Shown piece by piece: positions 25,102 through 33,640 of a stretch of 64,000 nt of DNA (position 1 is its first letter; each line of letters starts with the position of its first letter). The notes beneath the pieces are model-generated. The model saw only the letters and a program-made list of their open reading frames with translations, had not been told where the DNA came from and did not search any database. The position numbers and the translations under genes are program-made. This DNA is from CAIKMD01 sp963729935 (GTDB taxonomy: Bacteria; Pseudomonadota; Alphaproteobacteria; ATCC43930; CGMCC-115725), in the NCBI GenBank assembly GCA_963729935.1, contig CAVSPW010000004.1:693626-757625 (forward strand). The letters run 5' to 3'.

Positions 25102-25731
25102 CTAGCGCTTGCGCGCGACCAGGTCGATCAGGGCCGATAGGCCGTGGTGGCGGCTGCCTTCATGGATCTCGGCGTCGTATTCGTCGAGAAGCAAGATATC
25201 CATGTCGGCGAAAGCGGCGCGCAGCATATCGGCGGTATAGAGATTCTCGACGTTCGGCGGCCCGCCCGTGCCATAGGCGATCTGCTCCGGCCGATAGCCC
25301 TCGATCATCAATAGCCCGCCCGGCTTCAGCACATCCGCCATCTGCCGAAACAGCGCTTCGCGGAAACGCGGCCCGGCAAATTGGAAGAAGATGCCGACGA
25401 CGACATCGAAACGCGGCGGGCCCCAATCCCAGGTTTCGAGATCGGCGCAGATCGCGTCGATCGTGACGCCGGCGCGCGCGGCCAGTCGCTCGGCCTTCTC
25501 GACGCCTTTCGGCGTGAGATCGACCGAGGTGACGGCCAAACCCTGCCGCGCGAGAAAGACGCCGTTGCGCCCCTCGCCATCGGCGATCGCGAGCGCGGTC
25601 ATGCCGGACTTCAGGCGATGCGCCTGCGCCGCCAGGAACGCGTTGGGTTCGGTGCCGAACCAGTAATCCTCGCCCGCGAAGCGCTCGTTCCACTGCGCGA
25701 GTTCTCTGTCCTTCTTGACGGTCGGCGCCAT
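25102..25731 (-). CDS. Class I SAM-dependent methyltransferase
   Basis: A 209-residue small methyltransferase. The N-terminal WNERFAGEDYWFGTEPN is typical of the TehB/thiopurine-like group. The SAM-binding motif I is degenerate but recognisable as LAIADGEGRNGVFLA (near residue 50), followed by VDLTPKGVEKA (motif post-I) and a DVVVGIFFQFAG stretch (motif II). The substrate is unknown. The start at 25731 was chosen because the family sequence begins there; an upstream in-frame ATG at 25776 is less likely. Positions 25732-26020 hold no gene that I can support. Confidence 0.83.
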   Translation of the reverse strand: MAPTVKKDRELAQWNERFAGEDYWFGTEPNAFLAAQAHRLKSGMTALAIADGEGRNGVFLARQGLAVTSVDLTPKGVEKAERLAARAGVTIDAICADLETWDWGPPRFDVVVGIFFQFAGPRFREALFRQMADVLKPGGLLMIEGYRPEQIAYGTGGPPNVENLYTADMLRAAFADMDILLLDEYDAEIHEGSRHHGLSALIDLVARKR

Positions 25732-26020
25732 CTCGATCCTCCGCTTGTACCCGGGAACCTCCCCCGAAACCGGCATCGGATCAAGCGAATTTGGCGCGGC
25801 CGGCCGGCGCGTCTGGCATGCGCAAATCCGAAATCAGTGCGATCTCGATGGAAGCTCTTGAGCGGCTTTCGCGGGCTATTTCTTGTCTTGCCGGCACGCC
25901 CCGCTTTGGACGCCGGCCATAAAATTGACACGATCCCGGCCCCACTCTCGCCCGCTTTGCGACTTAGGCTCGCGAGCGGATTCATGGTGATTTGAGCCTT
26001 TCCGATGCCGAGCCCTCGAT

Positions 26021-26923
26021 ATGGATGAGTTGCGCATGGTTCTGGCCGCCGCCACCGGCGCCGTGATCGGCGGCATCGTCGTCGTCGCGTTGTCCTGGAC
26101 TCTGCGCGCGCTGGCCGGGCCCGCCGGGCCCGAGCATGCGGGCGTGACCGGCGACGGAGGCGCCGCCGCGATGCCGCCTCGCGCACCGGCGCTGCATTGG
26201 GCGGCCAAAGCCGCGATCCTTCTGCTGTCGATCGGCGCCTATGGCTATCTCGGTTATGCCAATCGGCCGCGTGATATCGCGCCGCCGGCGGCGGCGACCG
26301 TGGTAGCGCCGGCCGATGTCGCCGAGCCCGCGGCAAGCTTCGCGATCGGCGGCGTCGGCTTGAGTTTCGCCCCGCCTTCGGGCTACTGCCTTTACCCGCC
26401 GGCGCTCCTCGGCGCGGTCGTGGCGCAGCAGGCGGCGATCAATCCCGATAACGTCGTCCACGCGGTTTTCGCCGATTGCGATCAGCTGCGCGACGCCGCG
26501 AGCAGCCATGTACGGATTCGCGATTTCGGCATGCTGATGACGCCGAAGTCTCAGCTGGCCGAGACCGTCGGGCCGGCCGAGCTCGACCGCATCCTCGCCG
26601 ACACGGTCGATCCGGTAACGCTCAAAGAGACGCTCGATCAAAGGCTACGCGACGCGCAAAGCCGCCTCAAGCTGCGGAGCGTCTCCGCTCTCGGCCTGCT
26701 CGGCCGCGACCCGCGCGCGGCCTATTTCGGCTATCTCTTCCGGGCCGATGGCGAGGCCGGCGGTTTCGATCAGGCTTGCGTGATGGCGCTGACCAGCGTG
26801 AAAGGCCGTCTCGTCTCCTATTATGTCTACAGCGATTACAGCCGCGACGCGCGCGCGACGCTCGATCTGCTGATGCAAAAGGTGAAGTCCGGCCTTGGCG
26901 ATCTCGTCGCGCGCAACACCTGA
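26021..26923 (+). CDS. Hypothetical two-helix membrane protein
   Basis: A 300-residue protein that I do not recognise. It has two predicted membrane helices (residues about 6-30 and 62-80). A likely extracytoplasmic domain follows, from residue 110 (ASFAIGGVGLSFAPPSGYCLYP) to the end, with three cysteines. A GGATGAG ribosome-binding site precedes a second in-frame ATG at 26036, which may be the true start. It lies 52 bp upstream of the proline-rich membrane protein gene on the same strand, so a role in the same envelope process is possible but untested. Confidence 0.65.
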   Translation: MDELRMVLAAATGAVIGGIVVVALSWTLRALAGPAGPEHAGVTGDGGAAAMPPRAPALHWAAKAAILLLSIGAYGYLGYANRPRDIAPPAAATVVAPADVAEPAASFAIGGVGLSFAPPSGYCLYPPALLGAVVAQQAAINPDNVVHAVFADCDQLRDAASSHVRIRDFGMLMTPKSQLAETVGPAELDRILADTVDPVTLKETLDQRLRDAQSRLKLRSVSALGLLGRDPRAAYFGYLFRADGEAGGFDQACVMALTSVKGRLVSYYVYSDYSRDARATLDLLMQKVKSGLGDLVARNT

Positions 26924-26975
26924 ACTCTTGCAGCCGTCGCGCGGTGAGCCTAAATCGAGGCTGTAGGAAGGTTCC

Positions 26976-28652
26976 ATGTTTGAAGACCGGCCACCGCTGA
27001 ACCGACCGACACGCGCCGCGGGCTCGCCGCGTCGGCGCGCCCTCGACGCGCTCGGCACCGTGCTCCGCGGCTTGCCGGACGAATGGTCCGTGCTGTGCGA
27101 CATGAGCGCCTCCAGCGACGGCAGCGGGCTCGGCGCAAGCTACGTCGCGCTCCACCCCGAATTGGGAATCGCGCTTGTCGATCTCGCGCCGGCTCAGCCC
27201 GGGACCGCCATCGCGCCGCTGCGGGCGCTTCTGGCACGCGGCGATCGCGCGACCTTCACAATGCACGAGCCGCCGATCGTCGCGGTGTCGTTGTCGCGCG
27301 ATGAAATTCCGGCCGCCGCATCGCGCATCGAGACCGCCCTTGCCGAGCTGCCCCCGTGGCCGGTTTGGGAGAAGGCCTGGCCCGAGGCCGCCATCGCCTT
27401 GCTCACGGCCGAGCACGCGAAGCTGGCACCCTTGGCGCGCGGCCTGAAGACCGCGCGCGATCCCGCCTTCGGTTCATCGGCGCAAGCGCCCAATGGCGCG
27501 GCGCGGCGCGTGATCGGCGCAGATCAACCTGAAGCGTATCCGGCGCGATCCGAGCGCAGGGAACCCAGCCTGTTGCGCGAGCCTCACACATCGCGCGAGC
27601 CGCGTTTTGCCATGCCGCGCGCGCCCCATTCGGGTGCCATGCCGCGACCGCAGCGCCAGGAACCCCGGCTGTCGCGCGAACCTCACGCGTCGAGCGAGCC
27701 GCGCTTGCCGCTAACGGAGCCGAGGCTGGTTTCGGAACGTGCGGAGCCCCACCTGATGCGCGAACGGCCTGACTGGATCGAGCCCAATCGCGCAACGCCG
27801 CGAGTGCGGTTAGTCGCGGAGCGCGACCCGCTGTCCTCGCGATCGCAAGCCGCGCCTCGCGCGCGCGGCCGAGCCGGACTTCGGCCCGCGCTATGGCTCA
27901 TCGGCGGTGCGCTGGCCGCGGCCGTAACGGTCATGCTCGTTCATCCGCGCGACACCACCGAGCCCGCCTCGCCGGCGGCTCCGGTCGCGCAAATGCCGGC
28001 GCCGCCGGCGGCTCCCGTGATCAGCCCCGCAGCTTCGGCCATCGCCACCAGCCCGCAACCGACAGGCGGTGACGCGCTGCCGCAGGCGGCATCGGCGCAA
28101 TCGGCGACCGCCAGTCCGATCGCGCCGCCGCACGCGGCCACGATTCTGCCGCCGATATCTACTCAGCCGCACAGGTCGGCGCAGACGGATCGCACGCTTG
28201 AGCCGAGCGCCGAACGTCGCGCGGAAGCGGCGGCGGTATTAAAGCCGGCGCCACAGCAGGCGACGCCAACTCCAACTCCAACGCCAACGCCAACGCCAAC
28301 GCCGGAAAAAACGGCACCCACGAAGAGCGTGCAAGCACAAGCCGCAACGCCGATATCGGCACCTGCGGCGGCGAAGGCTTCGGTGCAAGTCGATGCCCAT
28401 GACTCCAAGGATGACGAAATCGTGAAGATCGGCGGCACGACCTATATCGAGGGCCGCGAGCCGCACGCGCTCGGCAGCCTGACGCAATCCGTCGAAGCGC
28501 CCGCCGCGTCCGCGGTGGTTCCGCCTGTCAATCAATCCGCGGCCGATGAGAAACTGCGCGAGACGTTGCCGCCGTCCTCAGCGGATTTTTCGATCACGCC
28601 AATGGGGATTATGACGCCATCCGGCGTCGTGACACCGTTCGACGAGCGGTGA
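26976..28652 (+). CDS. Hypothetical Pro/Ala-rich single-pass membrane protein (paralogue A)
   Basis: A 558-residue unrecognised protein. Residues 20-160 form a folded N-terminal domain with SYVALHPELGIALVDLAPAQP. A low-complexity basic linker (about 175-300) contains two imperfect copies of an EP-x-L-x-REPH-x-SxEPR motif. One membrane helix follows (WLIGGALAAAVTVMLV, near residue 310), then a long Ala/Pro-rich region with a Pro-Thr tract. The C-terminal motif IVKIGGTTYIEGREPHALG is at about 487-505. The N-terminal domain and the C-terminal motif recur in the next gene. Topology suggests a cytosolic N-domain tethered to an extended periplasmic tail. AGGAAGG precedes the ATG. Confidence 0.72.
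   Translation: MFEDRPPLNRPTRAAGSPRRRALDALGTVLRGLPDEWSVLCDMSASSDGSGLGASYVALHPELGIALVDLAPAQPGTAIAPLRALLARGDRATFTMHEPPIVAVSLSRDEIPAAASRIETALAELPPWPVWEKAWPEAAIALLTAEHAKLAPLARGLKTARDPAFGSSAQAPNGAARRVIGADQPEAYPARSERREPSLLREPHTSREPRFAMPRAPHSGAMPRPQRQEPRLSREPHASSEPRLPLTEPRLVSERAEPHLMRERPDWIEPNRATPRVRLVAERDPLSSRSQAAPRARGRAGLRPALWLIGGALAAAVTVMLVHPRDTTEPASPAAPVAQMPAPPAAPVISPAASAIATSPQPTGGDALPQAASAQSATASPIAPPHAATILPPISTQPHRSAQTDRTLEPSAERRAEAAAVLKPAPQQATPTPTPTPTPTPTPEKTAPTKSVQAQAATPISAPAAAKASVQVDAHDSKDDEIVKIGGTTYIEGREPHALGSLTQSVEAPAASAVVPPVNQSAADEKLRETLPPSSADFSITPMGIMTPSGVVTPFDER
28266..28303 (+). repeat. Hexanucleotide microsatellite encoding a Pro-Thr tract
   Basis: About six consecutive CCAACN units in frame inside the proline-rich protein gene, giving a (PT)n run. 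Unit number is likely to vary by slippage; because the unit is six bases long, changes alter linker length without shifting the frame. Confidence 0.8.
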
Positions 28653-28849
28653 TGTTAACCAAGTAAGATTGCTGACTGTTGGTCAACGATCTGCTAATTT
28701 GAAATAAGCTCCCGGGAGAACCCAGCAGACCGAGAACGGTCGGGCCATTTGTGCCCTGTATCGCGCGTGCTCCTTTTGGAACGAATAATCGCCGAAGTGA
28801 TCGTTTCGACGGTAATTGTCGGTAATTGTAAGCTGGAGAGATAGCTCCG
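28653..28849 (+). promoter_or_regulatory. AT-richer intergenic region with a 10-bp tandem repeat
   Basis: A 197-bp gap between the two paralogous genes, clearly less GC-rich than the coding sequence around it. It contains a perfect tandem duplication of CGGTAATTGT (28810-28829), about 20 bp before the start codon of the downstream gene. It probably holds a promoter for the second paralogue. Confidence 0.45.
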
Positions 28850-30184
28850 ATGGCTAATAGACTTTCCCCCTATGGGCCGGTGATGGCGGAACCGGCCGCG
28901 CCTCTCGTTCCGGCCAGCGGTCTGGGCGCGGCACTGGCGACGCTGCCCCTACCTTGGATGGTATTCAGAAAAGAGGGCTTCTCGTCATTCGACGGCGCGG
29001 CCGGTGAGCTTTATGGCGGGATCTACGTCGCGCTTCATCCGGAGAAGGGCGTCGCGCTGATCGATCTGGCGCCGGGGCAACCGCATTTAGCCTTGCCGCG
29101 TCTGCGCAGTTTCTTTCGTCAGACCGGGCTCGTCGGGTTTTCCGATGAGCAGCCGCCGATCATCGCGATGACGCTGATGCGCGGCGAAACCCACATGCTC
29201 GGCCGGCGCCTCAACGACGCCTTCACGGCGGCACCCGGCTGCCGCCTCACGGACGCATCCTGGACCGAAGCCGCCGCCGCGGCGCTTGTCGCGCGGTTTC
29301 CCAATCTCCGCCGGATTCAATCCATCGAGAGCGCCGCATCGTCGCCGGCGCGCGCTGCGGACGAAGCCGCGGCAACCAGGTTTTACGCTGACATTGCCGC
29401 CGCACCACGCGAAGCCCGATCGCATCGACGCCCTCGCTCCTCGGGGAGGCTGCGCCAAAGCGGCAAGGGGCGCCTTCTTGCTCTATCTGTTGCCGGTGTC
29501 GCCGTGGCGGCTGCGGCCGCCTTTACGCTCTTGCCGCGTCACACCAATGTCCCGCTTCCCGATTCACCGGCCGCGTCCGACAAGAGCGCCGCGATCGCGC
29601 AGCCCGCACCGCTCTCCGAACCGACACTTACGACCGGCGCGATATCGCCGCTGACGGAACCGAGCCCCGTGCCTTCCGCGCCCACTGCCACGGCGAGCAC
29701 GCCGCCGGAGGCGACGCCATCCGTTCGCGCGGCTGCACCGCCGCCACCGCCGCCCATTGCCAAGCGCAAGATCGCGAAGCATTCTGCGAAAGCCGCCGGC
29801 GAGGAGCCGAAGACCGTCTACGTGCCGCCGCAGACGACGCCGCTCGCCACGACGCCCGAAGCAACCAAGCCGCCCAAGCTGCGCGTGCCCGCCATTGCGG
29901 CGCGCAGCGGACGCGAGCGCCGCCCCGCGGCGGAAGCTGCGCCGCCCGCGATCGCACCCGAAGATACGGTAACGATCGACGGGCTCACCTATATCAAGGG
30001 GCGCGAGCCGCATATGCTGGACGCTCAGCCCTTGCCGCCCGATGCCGCGACCGATCAGGTTTCGGCGCCTGGCGACGCTGCCACGCCGCAACCGGCTGTA
30101 GCGCCAGCCGCCGCAATCCCTTCTGCCGAACCACCGGCCACATCGGCCAGCCCGCCGCAAAATCCGGCCCCTTTCGATCAATGA
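28850..30184 (+). CDS. Hypothetical Pro/Ala-rich single-pass membrane protein (paralogue B)
   Basis: A 444-residue paralogue of the preceding gene with the same order of parts. The N-terminal domain carries IYVALHPEKGVALIDLAPGQP near residue 60. A basic linker leads to one membrane helix (LLALSVAGVAVAAAAAFTLL, near residue 210), a Pro/Ala-rich tail, and the C-terminal motif VTIDGLTYIKGREPHML near residue 375. The conserved ends joined by diverged linkers argue that both ends are functional. No characterised family is recognised. A short hairpin (ATCGCG/CGCGAT, 30204-30219) follows the stop. Confidence 0.72.
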   Translation: MANRLSPYGPVMAEPAAPLVPASGLGAALATLPLPWMVFRKEGFSSFDGAAGELYGGIYVALHPEKGVALIDLAPGQPHLALPRLRSFFRQTGLVGFSDEQPPIIAMTLMRGETHMLGRRLNDAFTAAPGCRLTDASWTEAAAAALVARFPNLRRIQSIESAASSPARAADEAAATRFYADIAAAPREARSHRRPRSSGRLRQSGKGRLLALSVAGVAVAAAAAFTLLPRHTNVPLPDSPAASDKSAAIAQPAPLSEPTLTTGAISPLTEPSPVPSAPTATASTPPEATPSVRAAAPPPPPPIAKRKIAKHSAKAAGEEPKTVYVPPQTTPLATTPEATKPPKLRVPAIAARSGRERRPAAEAAPPAIAPEDTVTIDGLTYIKGREPHMLDAQPLPPDAATDQVSAPGDAATPQPAVAPAAAIPSAEPPATSASPPQNPAPFDQ

Positions 30185-30349
30185 AATAGATCGCTCCGGC
30201 CCGATCGCGTGACCGCGATTTAATCTGACTCGATAACGCGCAAAGGCTTTGCCGGCCAAAACAACCCGCTCCACCGCAATGGAATGACCTCAGGCGTGTG
30301 CGCGTTGTCAGTCATGAAGGGTCGCGTGGCCAAAGTGGCGGAGGCATAG

Positions 30350-30667
30350 ATGAGACGCGGTTTGTCGAGCTTGAAGCCGTTGGCATTGGCTTGTGGAAGC
30401 GTACTCTTGCTCGCAAGCGTGACCGTGTCGGCCGCGGCGCAGATTTATTCCTGCCCGCCGGGCTATTATCTCGCATCGGATTATCGATGCTATGCGCAAG
30501 GCTATGCCGTCGCGCCGCCGGTGCCCCCCTATGTCTATGACCCGCGTTACGCCTATGCCTATCCGCAGCCCTATTATGACCCGTATTATTATCCGGGCTT
30601 TGAACTACGCTTCGGTTTCGGCGGTCGCGGCCATTTCGACGGCGACCGCGGCCGTCACCGCCATTGA
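30350..30667 (+). CDS. Small secreted Tyr/Pro-rich protein with CPPGYY motif
   Basis: A 105-residue protein with a Sec signal (hydrophobic residues 9-27, cleavage near VSAAA-Q). A CPPGYYLASDYRCY motif directly after cleavage probably forms a small disulfide loop. The remaining tail is rich in Tyr and Pro (YAYPQPYYDPYYYPG) and ends in a Gly/His/Arg segment. The same motif occurs in the secreted protein at 37086-37520, so this is a small local family. GGAGG precedes the ATG. Function unknown; an outer-surface structural or metal-binding role (terminal His residues) is only a thought. Confidence 0.72.
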   Translation: MRRGLSSLKPLALACGSVLLLASVTVSAAAQIYSCPPGYYLASDYRCYAQGYAVAPPVPPYVYDPRYAYAYPQPYYDPYYYPGFELRFGFGGRGHFDGDRGRHRH

Positions 30668-30698
30668 TCGCGACACGCCGCCGGAACCGCAATCGGCC

Positions 30699-31019
30699 GT
30701 GCCGCGCGCTTCAACCGAGCACGCCACGAAGAGCCGCCTTCTTTCCGCCATCGCCGTGGCGCTGCTGCTGGGCGTCGCGGGCCCAGCCTGCGCCGATGAT
30801 GCAAGCGCCGTCGCTACCGACAATCCCGCCTCCGTGATCGGCACCGACGCGAAGGCTTGGCAGGACGCGATGCAGGCCTTGAAGGCGGGCGGCTATGATC
30901 AGGGCGTGCTCATGCAAGCTCCCGACAAGCCCGGCACCTGGATCGGCTCGGCGCGCGACAAGAACGGCGAACGCGTCGACGTCGCGGTCGACGCCAAAGG
31001 CAACGTCACCCGACGATAG
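30699..31019 (+). CDS. Small secreted PepSY-like protein
   Basis: About 106 residues: a signal peptide (SRLLSAIAVALLLGVAGPACA) followed by a compact domain, AWQDAMQALKAGGYDQGVLM through a DAKGNVTRR end. This resembles PepSY-like repeats, inhibitory or binding modules of the periplasm. The frame is open far upstream but there overlaps the previous gene out of frame. I therefore favour the GTG at 30699, 31 bp after that stop. The ribosome-binding site is weak, so the start is uncertain. Confidence 0.6.
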   Translation: MPRASTEHATKSRLLSAIAVALLLGVAGPACADDASAVATDNPASVIGTDAKAWQDAMQALKAGGYDQGVLMQAPDKPGTWIGSARDKNGERVDVAVDAKGNVTRR

Positions 31020-31164
31020 GCGCGCCGCGCTGCCTCAAGGCAAACACGGCGAGATTGTGTCGCCGGCGCGATCTTTTCTTGGACCGGCCGGGCAATGGAA
31101 TGGATGCGCGCGATGCCGCGTTGTCATGCCGAGCGTTTCGATCACGTCCTTTGGGAGGCATGCC

Positions 31165-31476
31165 ATGCGTCGTCTCGTCTCGAGTTCCCTCGCCTTGTTG
31201 TTCTTGGGCCTCGCGCCCGGCGCCGCATCTGCCGCGTCGCTCGCGCCGCCGGCGCGTAACCCCTCGATCACCCTGGTCGATGGCTGGTGGGAGCGCGAGC
31301 ATCGCGCGGACGACGCGCGCCAGCAATATTGGCGCCTGCCGCCGCCCGCCGCGGCGCGCTACAACCAGCTTCAAGCGGAGATCAATCGGCTCGAGACGCA
31401 GCGCGCGGCAATCGATCAGCGCATCGCTCGTGCCGTCAACGAGCAACACGAAATCTTGGGATTCCGCGGCCGCTGA
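31165..31476 (+). CDS. Small secreted protein with C-terminal coiled coil
   Basis: A 103-residue protein with a signal peptide (residues 1-24, cleavage near ASA-AS). The mature part starts with a Trp-containing stretch, DGWWEREHRADDARQQYWRL. From residue 60 a predicted helix with heptad spacing (YNQLQAEINRLETQRAAIDQ) follows. GGGAGG stands seven bases before the ATG at 31165, which decides the start over the longer frame. No family recognised; likely a periplasmic protein. Confidence 0.65.
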   Translation: MRRLVSSSLALLFLGLAPGAASAASLAPPARNPSITLVDGWWEREHRADDARQQYWRLPPPAAARYNQLQAEINRLETQRAAIDQRIARAVNEQHEILGFRGR

Positions 31477-31574
31477 CACAGCCGCGACAGCCGATGGGGG
31501 CGGAAAAGCCTGTCGCCGCCGCGGTACTCGCGCCATTGCCAAGCGCGTCATTTTCCCGCACTGTCCCGCGTCGC

Positions 31575-32042
31575 ATGACAAGACGAGCTGAATTGAATTT
31601 GGCATCGGCGCAAGCGAACGGGAAACTTCGCGATCCGTGCCGCGCGGCGCGATCCCGCATCGCGCGCGGCGTGGCCTGGCCATTGCTGGCGGCGCTGGTC
31701 TTGAGCGGCTGCGCGACGCCGGTCGATTACGCGGCAAAGCCGGAGCGCTTCGTGCCGCCCGATGGCGGTCCGGCCTGGATCATCACCGGGCGGCTCGACC
31801 ACACCGATTTCGACCGGGTCGGCGATGCGACGATGACGATCTGGATCAACGATCAGCTCGCGGCGGTGGGCGGATTCCAGATCCACGACGGCATCGCCGA
31901 TGGCAGCTTCACCGGCGCCTATCGCGGCGCAAAGATCACGGTCCATTGCACCAACACGGCGCCGCCCGCCAAGGGCTTTTTGTGCGACATCGGCGACGGC
32001 CTGATCCCCGCCGGCACCTTGGCCTTCTTGCCGGCGAAGTGA
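31575..32042 (+). CDS. Putative lipoprotein
   Basis: A 155-residue protein. An N-terminal basic stretch leads to a hydrophobic segment ending in a lipobox (LAALVLSGCATP, Cys near residue 45), so it should be lipid-anchored. The mature domain has beta-rich segments (AWIITGRLDH, TMTIWINDQLAAVGGFQIH) and two cysteines in HCTNTAPPAKGFLC. The signal is preceded by an unusually long n-region of about 30 residues, so the true start may be internal. Function unknown. It ends 9 bp from the convergent binding-protein gene. Confidence 0.65.
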   Translation: MTRRAELNLASAQANGKLRDPCRAARSRIARGVAWPLLAALVLSGCATPVDYAAKPERFVPPDGGPAWIITGRLDHTDFDRVGDATMTIWINDQLAAVGGFQIHDGIADGSFTGAYRGAKITVHCTNTAPPAKGFLCDIGDGLIPAGTLAFLPAK

Positions 32043-32051
32043 TCGGCCCTT

Positions 32052-33605
32052 CTATTTTGTCCAGGACAGGCGGTTGAAGAGGAAGCCCTCGGGCTTGGTG
32101 TGGTTGGTGTCGACGACGAGATCCTTGGTCTCGACCAGGATCGCCGGCAGCTCGACGAGCGGCATTGCATAGCGCTCCTCGGTCACCCGGTCGAAGATCC
32201 TCTTGTAGATCGCGGCGCGCTTTTCCGGATCGAACTCGTGGCCCGCTTCCTCGGTCCATTTCGCGAGCTCGGCATCGCCTGTGTAGTTGCGCGGGCTGGG
32301 CAGGTAGAAGAAGCTCGTCGTGTTGTCGACGTCGGGCGCGCCGCCGCCATTGTCCCACAAGGTCACCTGGGTTTGCGCCTTGCCGTCGCCGCGCGCCTTC
32401 TGGAAGACGTTGATGGTGGCCGCGTTGACGCTGGCGCGCACGCCGATCTTGCGCAGGTCGCCCGCCACGGCCTCCGCGATCTGGCGCGCCTGGCCCCAGG
32501 TCAGGAGATCGAGATCGAAGCCGTTGCCGAGCCCGGCCTCCGCCAGGAGCGCCTTCGCCTTCGCCGGATCGTAGCTCACCGGCGGCAGCGACCAGGTGCA
32601 ATCGATATGCTCGGGATGGCACATCGCCTGCATCCGCGGCTGGGCCGCGATTTCGGGCGGCAGCAGCGCCTTGCGCATCGCGTCGACGTTGATCGCGCGC
32701 AACAGGGCCTCGCGCACGCGCTTGTCCTTGAAGACGTGGATGCCGGTGCGGTCGGCGGAGTCGAACAGGATGTAAGAGAAGGAAATCGTCGGCGCGACGA
32801 AGATCTTGTAGTTGGGATTGCTCGCGACGACGTTCTTGGCCTCGTCGTAATCGGCGTTGAAGATGAGGTCGAGCTCGTTCACCAGCACCTTGGCGAGGCG
32901 CGTCTGCGCGTCGGGGATGAAAGACACCTCGATCCGGCCGATCTTCGCCGGCGGCTCATAGCCGCCCCAATTGTAATAGGGGTTCTTCTCCAAGACGATG
33001 CCGACCGACGGATCGTAGGAGACGACCTTGTAAGGCCCGGTGCCGATCGGGTTGAGGCCGAATTTGGATTTGTCGGCGAGCTTTGAATGGATTCGCGAGG
33101 GCAGGATCGGCGGCCCGCCCCAGAGCCGCGCCAGGATGATCGCCGACGCGGTTTTCGCGTGAAGGCGGACCGTGTACTGGTCGATCTTGTCGGCATGGTC
33201 GAACCAGCCGAAGCGCGCATCCTTGAAGAGGAAATTGTTTTTGGGATCGGCCGCATAATCGAGGGAATAGATCACGTCGTCGGCGTCGAGCGGCGAGCCG
33301 TCGGAGAATTTGACGCCGTGGCGGATCTTGACCTCGAGCGTCTTGTCGTCGATCTGTTTCCAGGATTCGGCGATCTGTCCCTTATAGGTCTTAGTCGACG
33401 GGTCATAGGCGATGAGCGTATCCATCACCGCGCGGTCGACGAGATTGGATTCGGGATTGGGGTTGTTGATCGCATCGATGAGCCGGACCGGCTGATCGAA
33501 GGCGACGCGCAACGTGTCATGCGCCTTGTCGGCCCGGGCGGCGCCGACGCAAGCGGCCATGGCAAAGGAAGCGGCAAAGGCAGAGCGCAGCATAGCTCGG
33601 ATCAT
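32052..33605 (-). CDS. ABC transporter substrate-binding protein, family 5 (peptide/opine type)
   Basis: A 517-residue SBP_bac_5 protein. It has a signal peptide (residues 1-25, cleavage near AARA-DK), and the mature N-terminus HDTLRVAFDQPVRLIDAINN fits the family. The typical segment VKIRHGVKFSDGSPLDADDV is at about residue 110, and NPIGTGPYKVVSYDPSVG at about 190. Members bind oligopeptides, nickel chelates, opines or small acids. No permease or ATPase genes are adjacent, so this is a sixth orphan import subunit. GGAGGGAGG precedes the ATG. It is followed upstream by the fumarylacetoacetate hydrolase and class II aldolase genes on the same strand, probably one operon. Confidence 0.88.
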   Translation of the reverse strand: MIRAMLRSAFAASFAMAACVGAARADKAHDTLRVAFDQPVRLIDAINNPNPESNLVDRAVMDTLIAYDPSTKTYKGQIAESWKQIDDKTLEVKIRHGVKFSDGSPLDADDVIYSLDYAADPKNNFLFKDARFGWFDHADKIDQYTVRLHAKTASAIILARLWGGPPILPSRIHSKLADKSKFGLNPIGTGPYKVVSYDPSVGIVLEKNPYYNWGGYEPPAKIGRIEVSFIPDAQTRLAKVLVNELDLIFNADYDEAKNVVASNPNYKIFVAPTISFSYILFDSADRTGIHVFKDKRVREALLRAINVDAMRKALLPPEIAAQPRMQAMCHPEHIDCTWSLPPVSYDPAKAKALLAEAGLGNGFDLDLLTWGQARQIAEAVAGDLRKIGVRASVNAATINVFQKARGDGKAQTQVTLWDNGGGAPDVDNTTSFFYLPSPRNYTGDAELAKWTEEAGHEFDPEKRAAIYKRIFDRVTEERYAMPLVELPAILVETKDLVVDTNHTKPEGFLFNRLSWTK

Positions 33606-33640
33606 GGTTCCTCCCTCCAACGCAGATTCGACAAGCCGCT

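Noticed and set aside
28266..28303. CRISPR-like or satellite array
   Set aside because: The repeats are six bases, uninterrupted and in frame in a coding tail; no spacers. No CRISPR array was seen in the window.
30492..30698. Long upstream extension of the PepSY-like protein
   Set aside because: It overlaps the CPPGYY protein in another frame, and the signal peptide would become internal.
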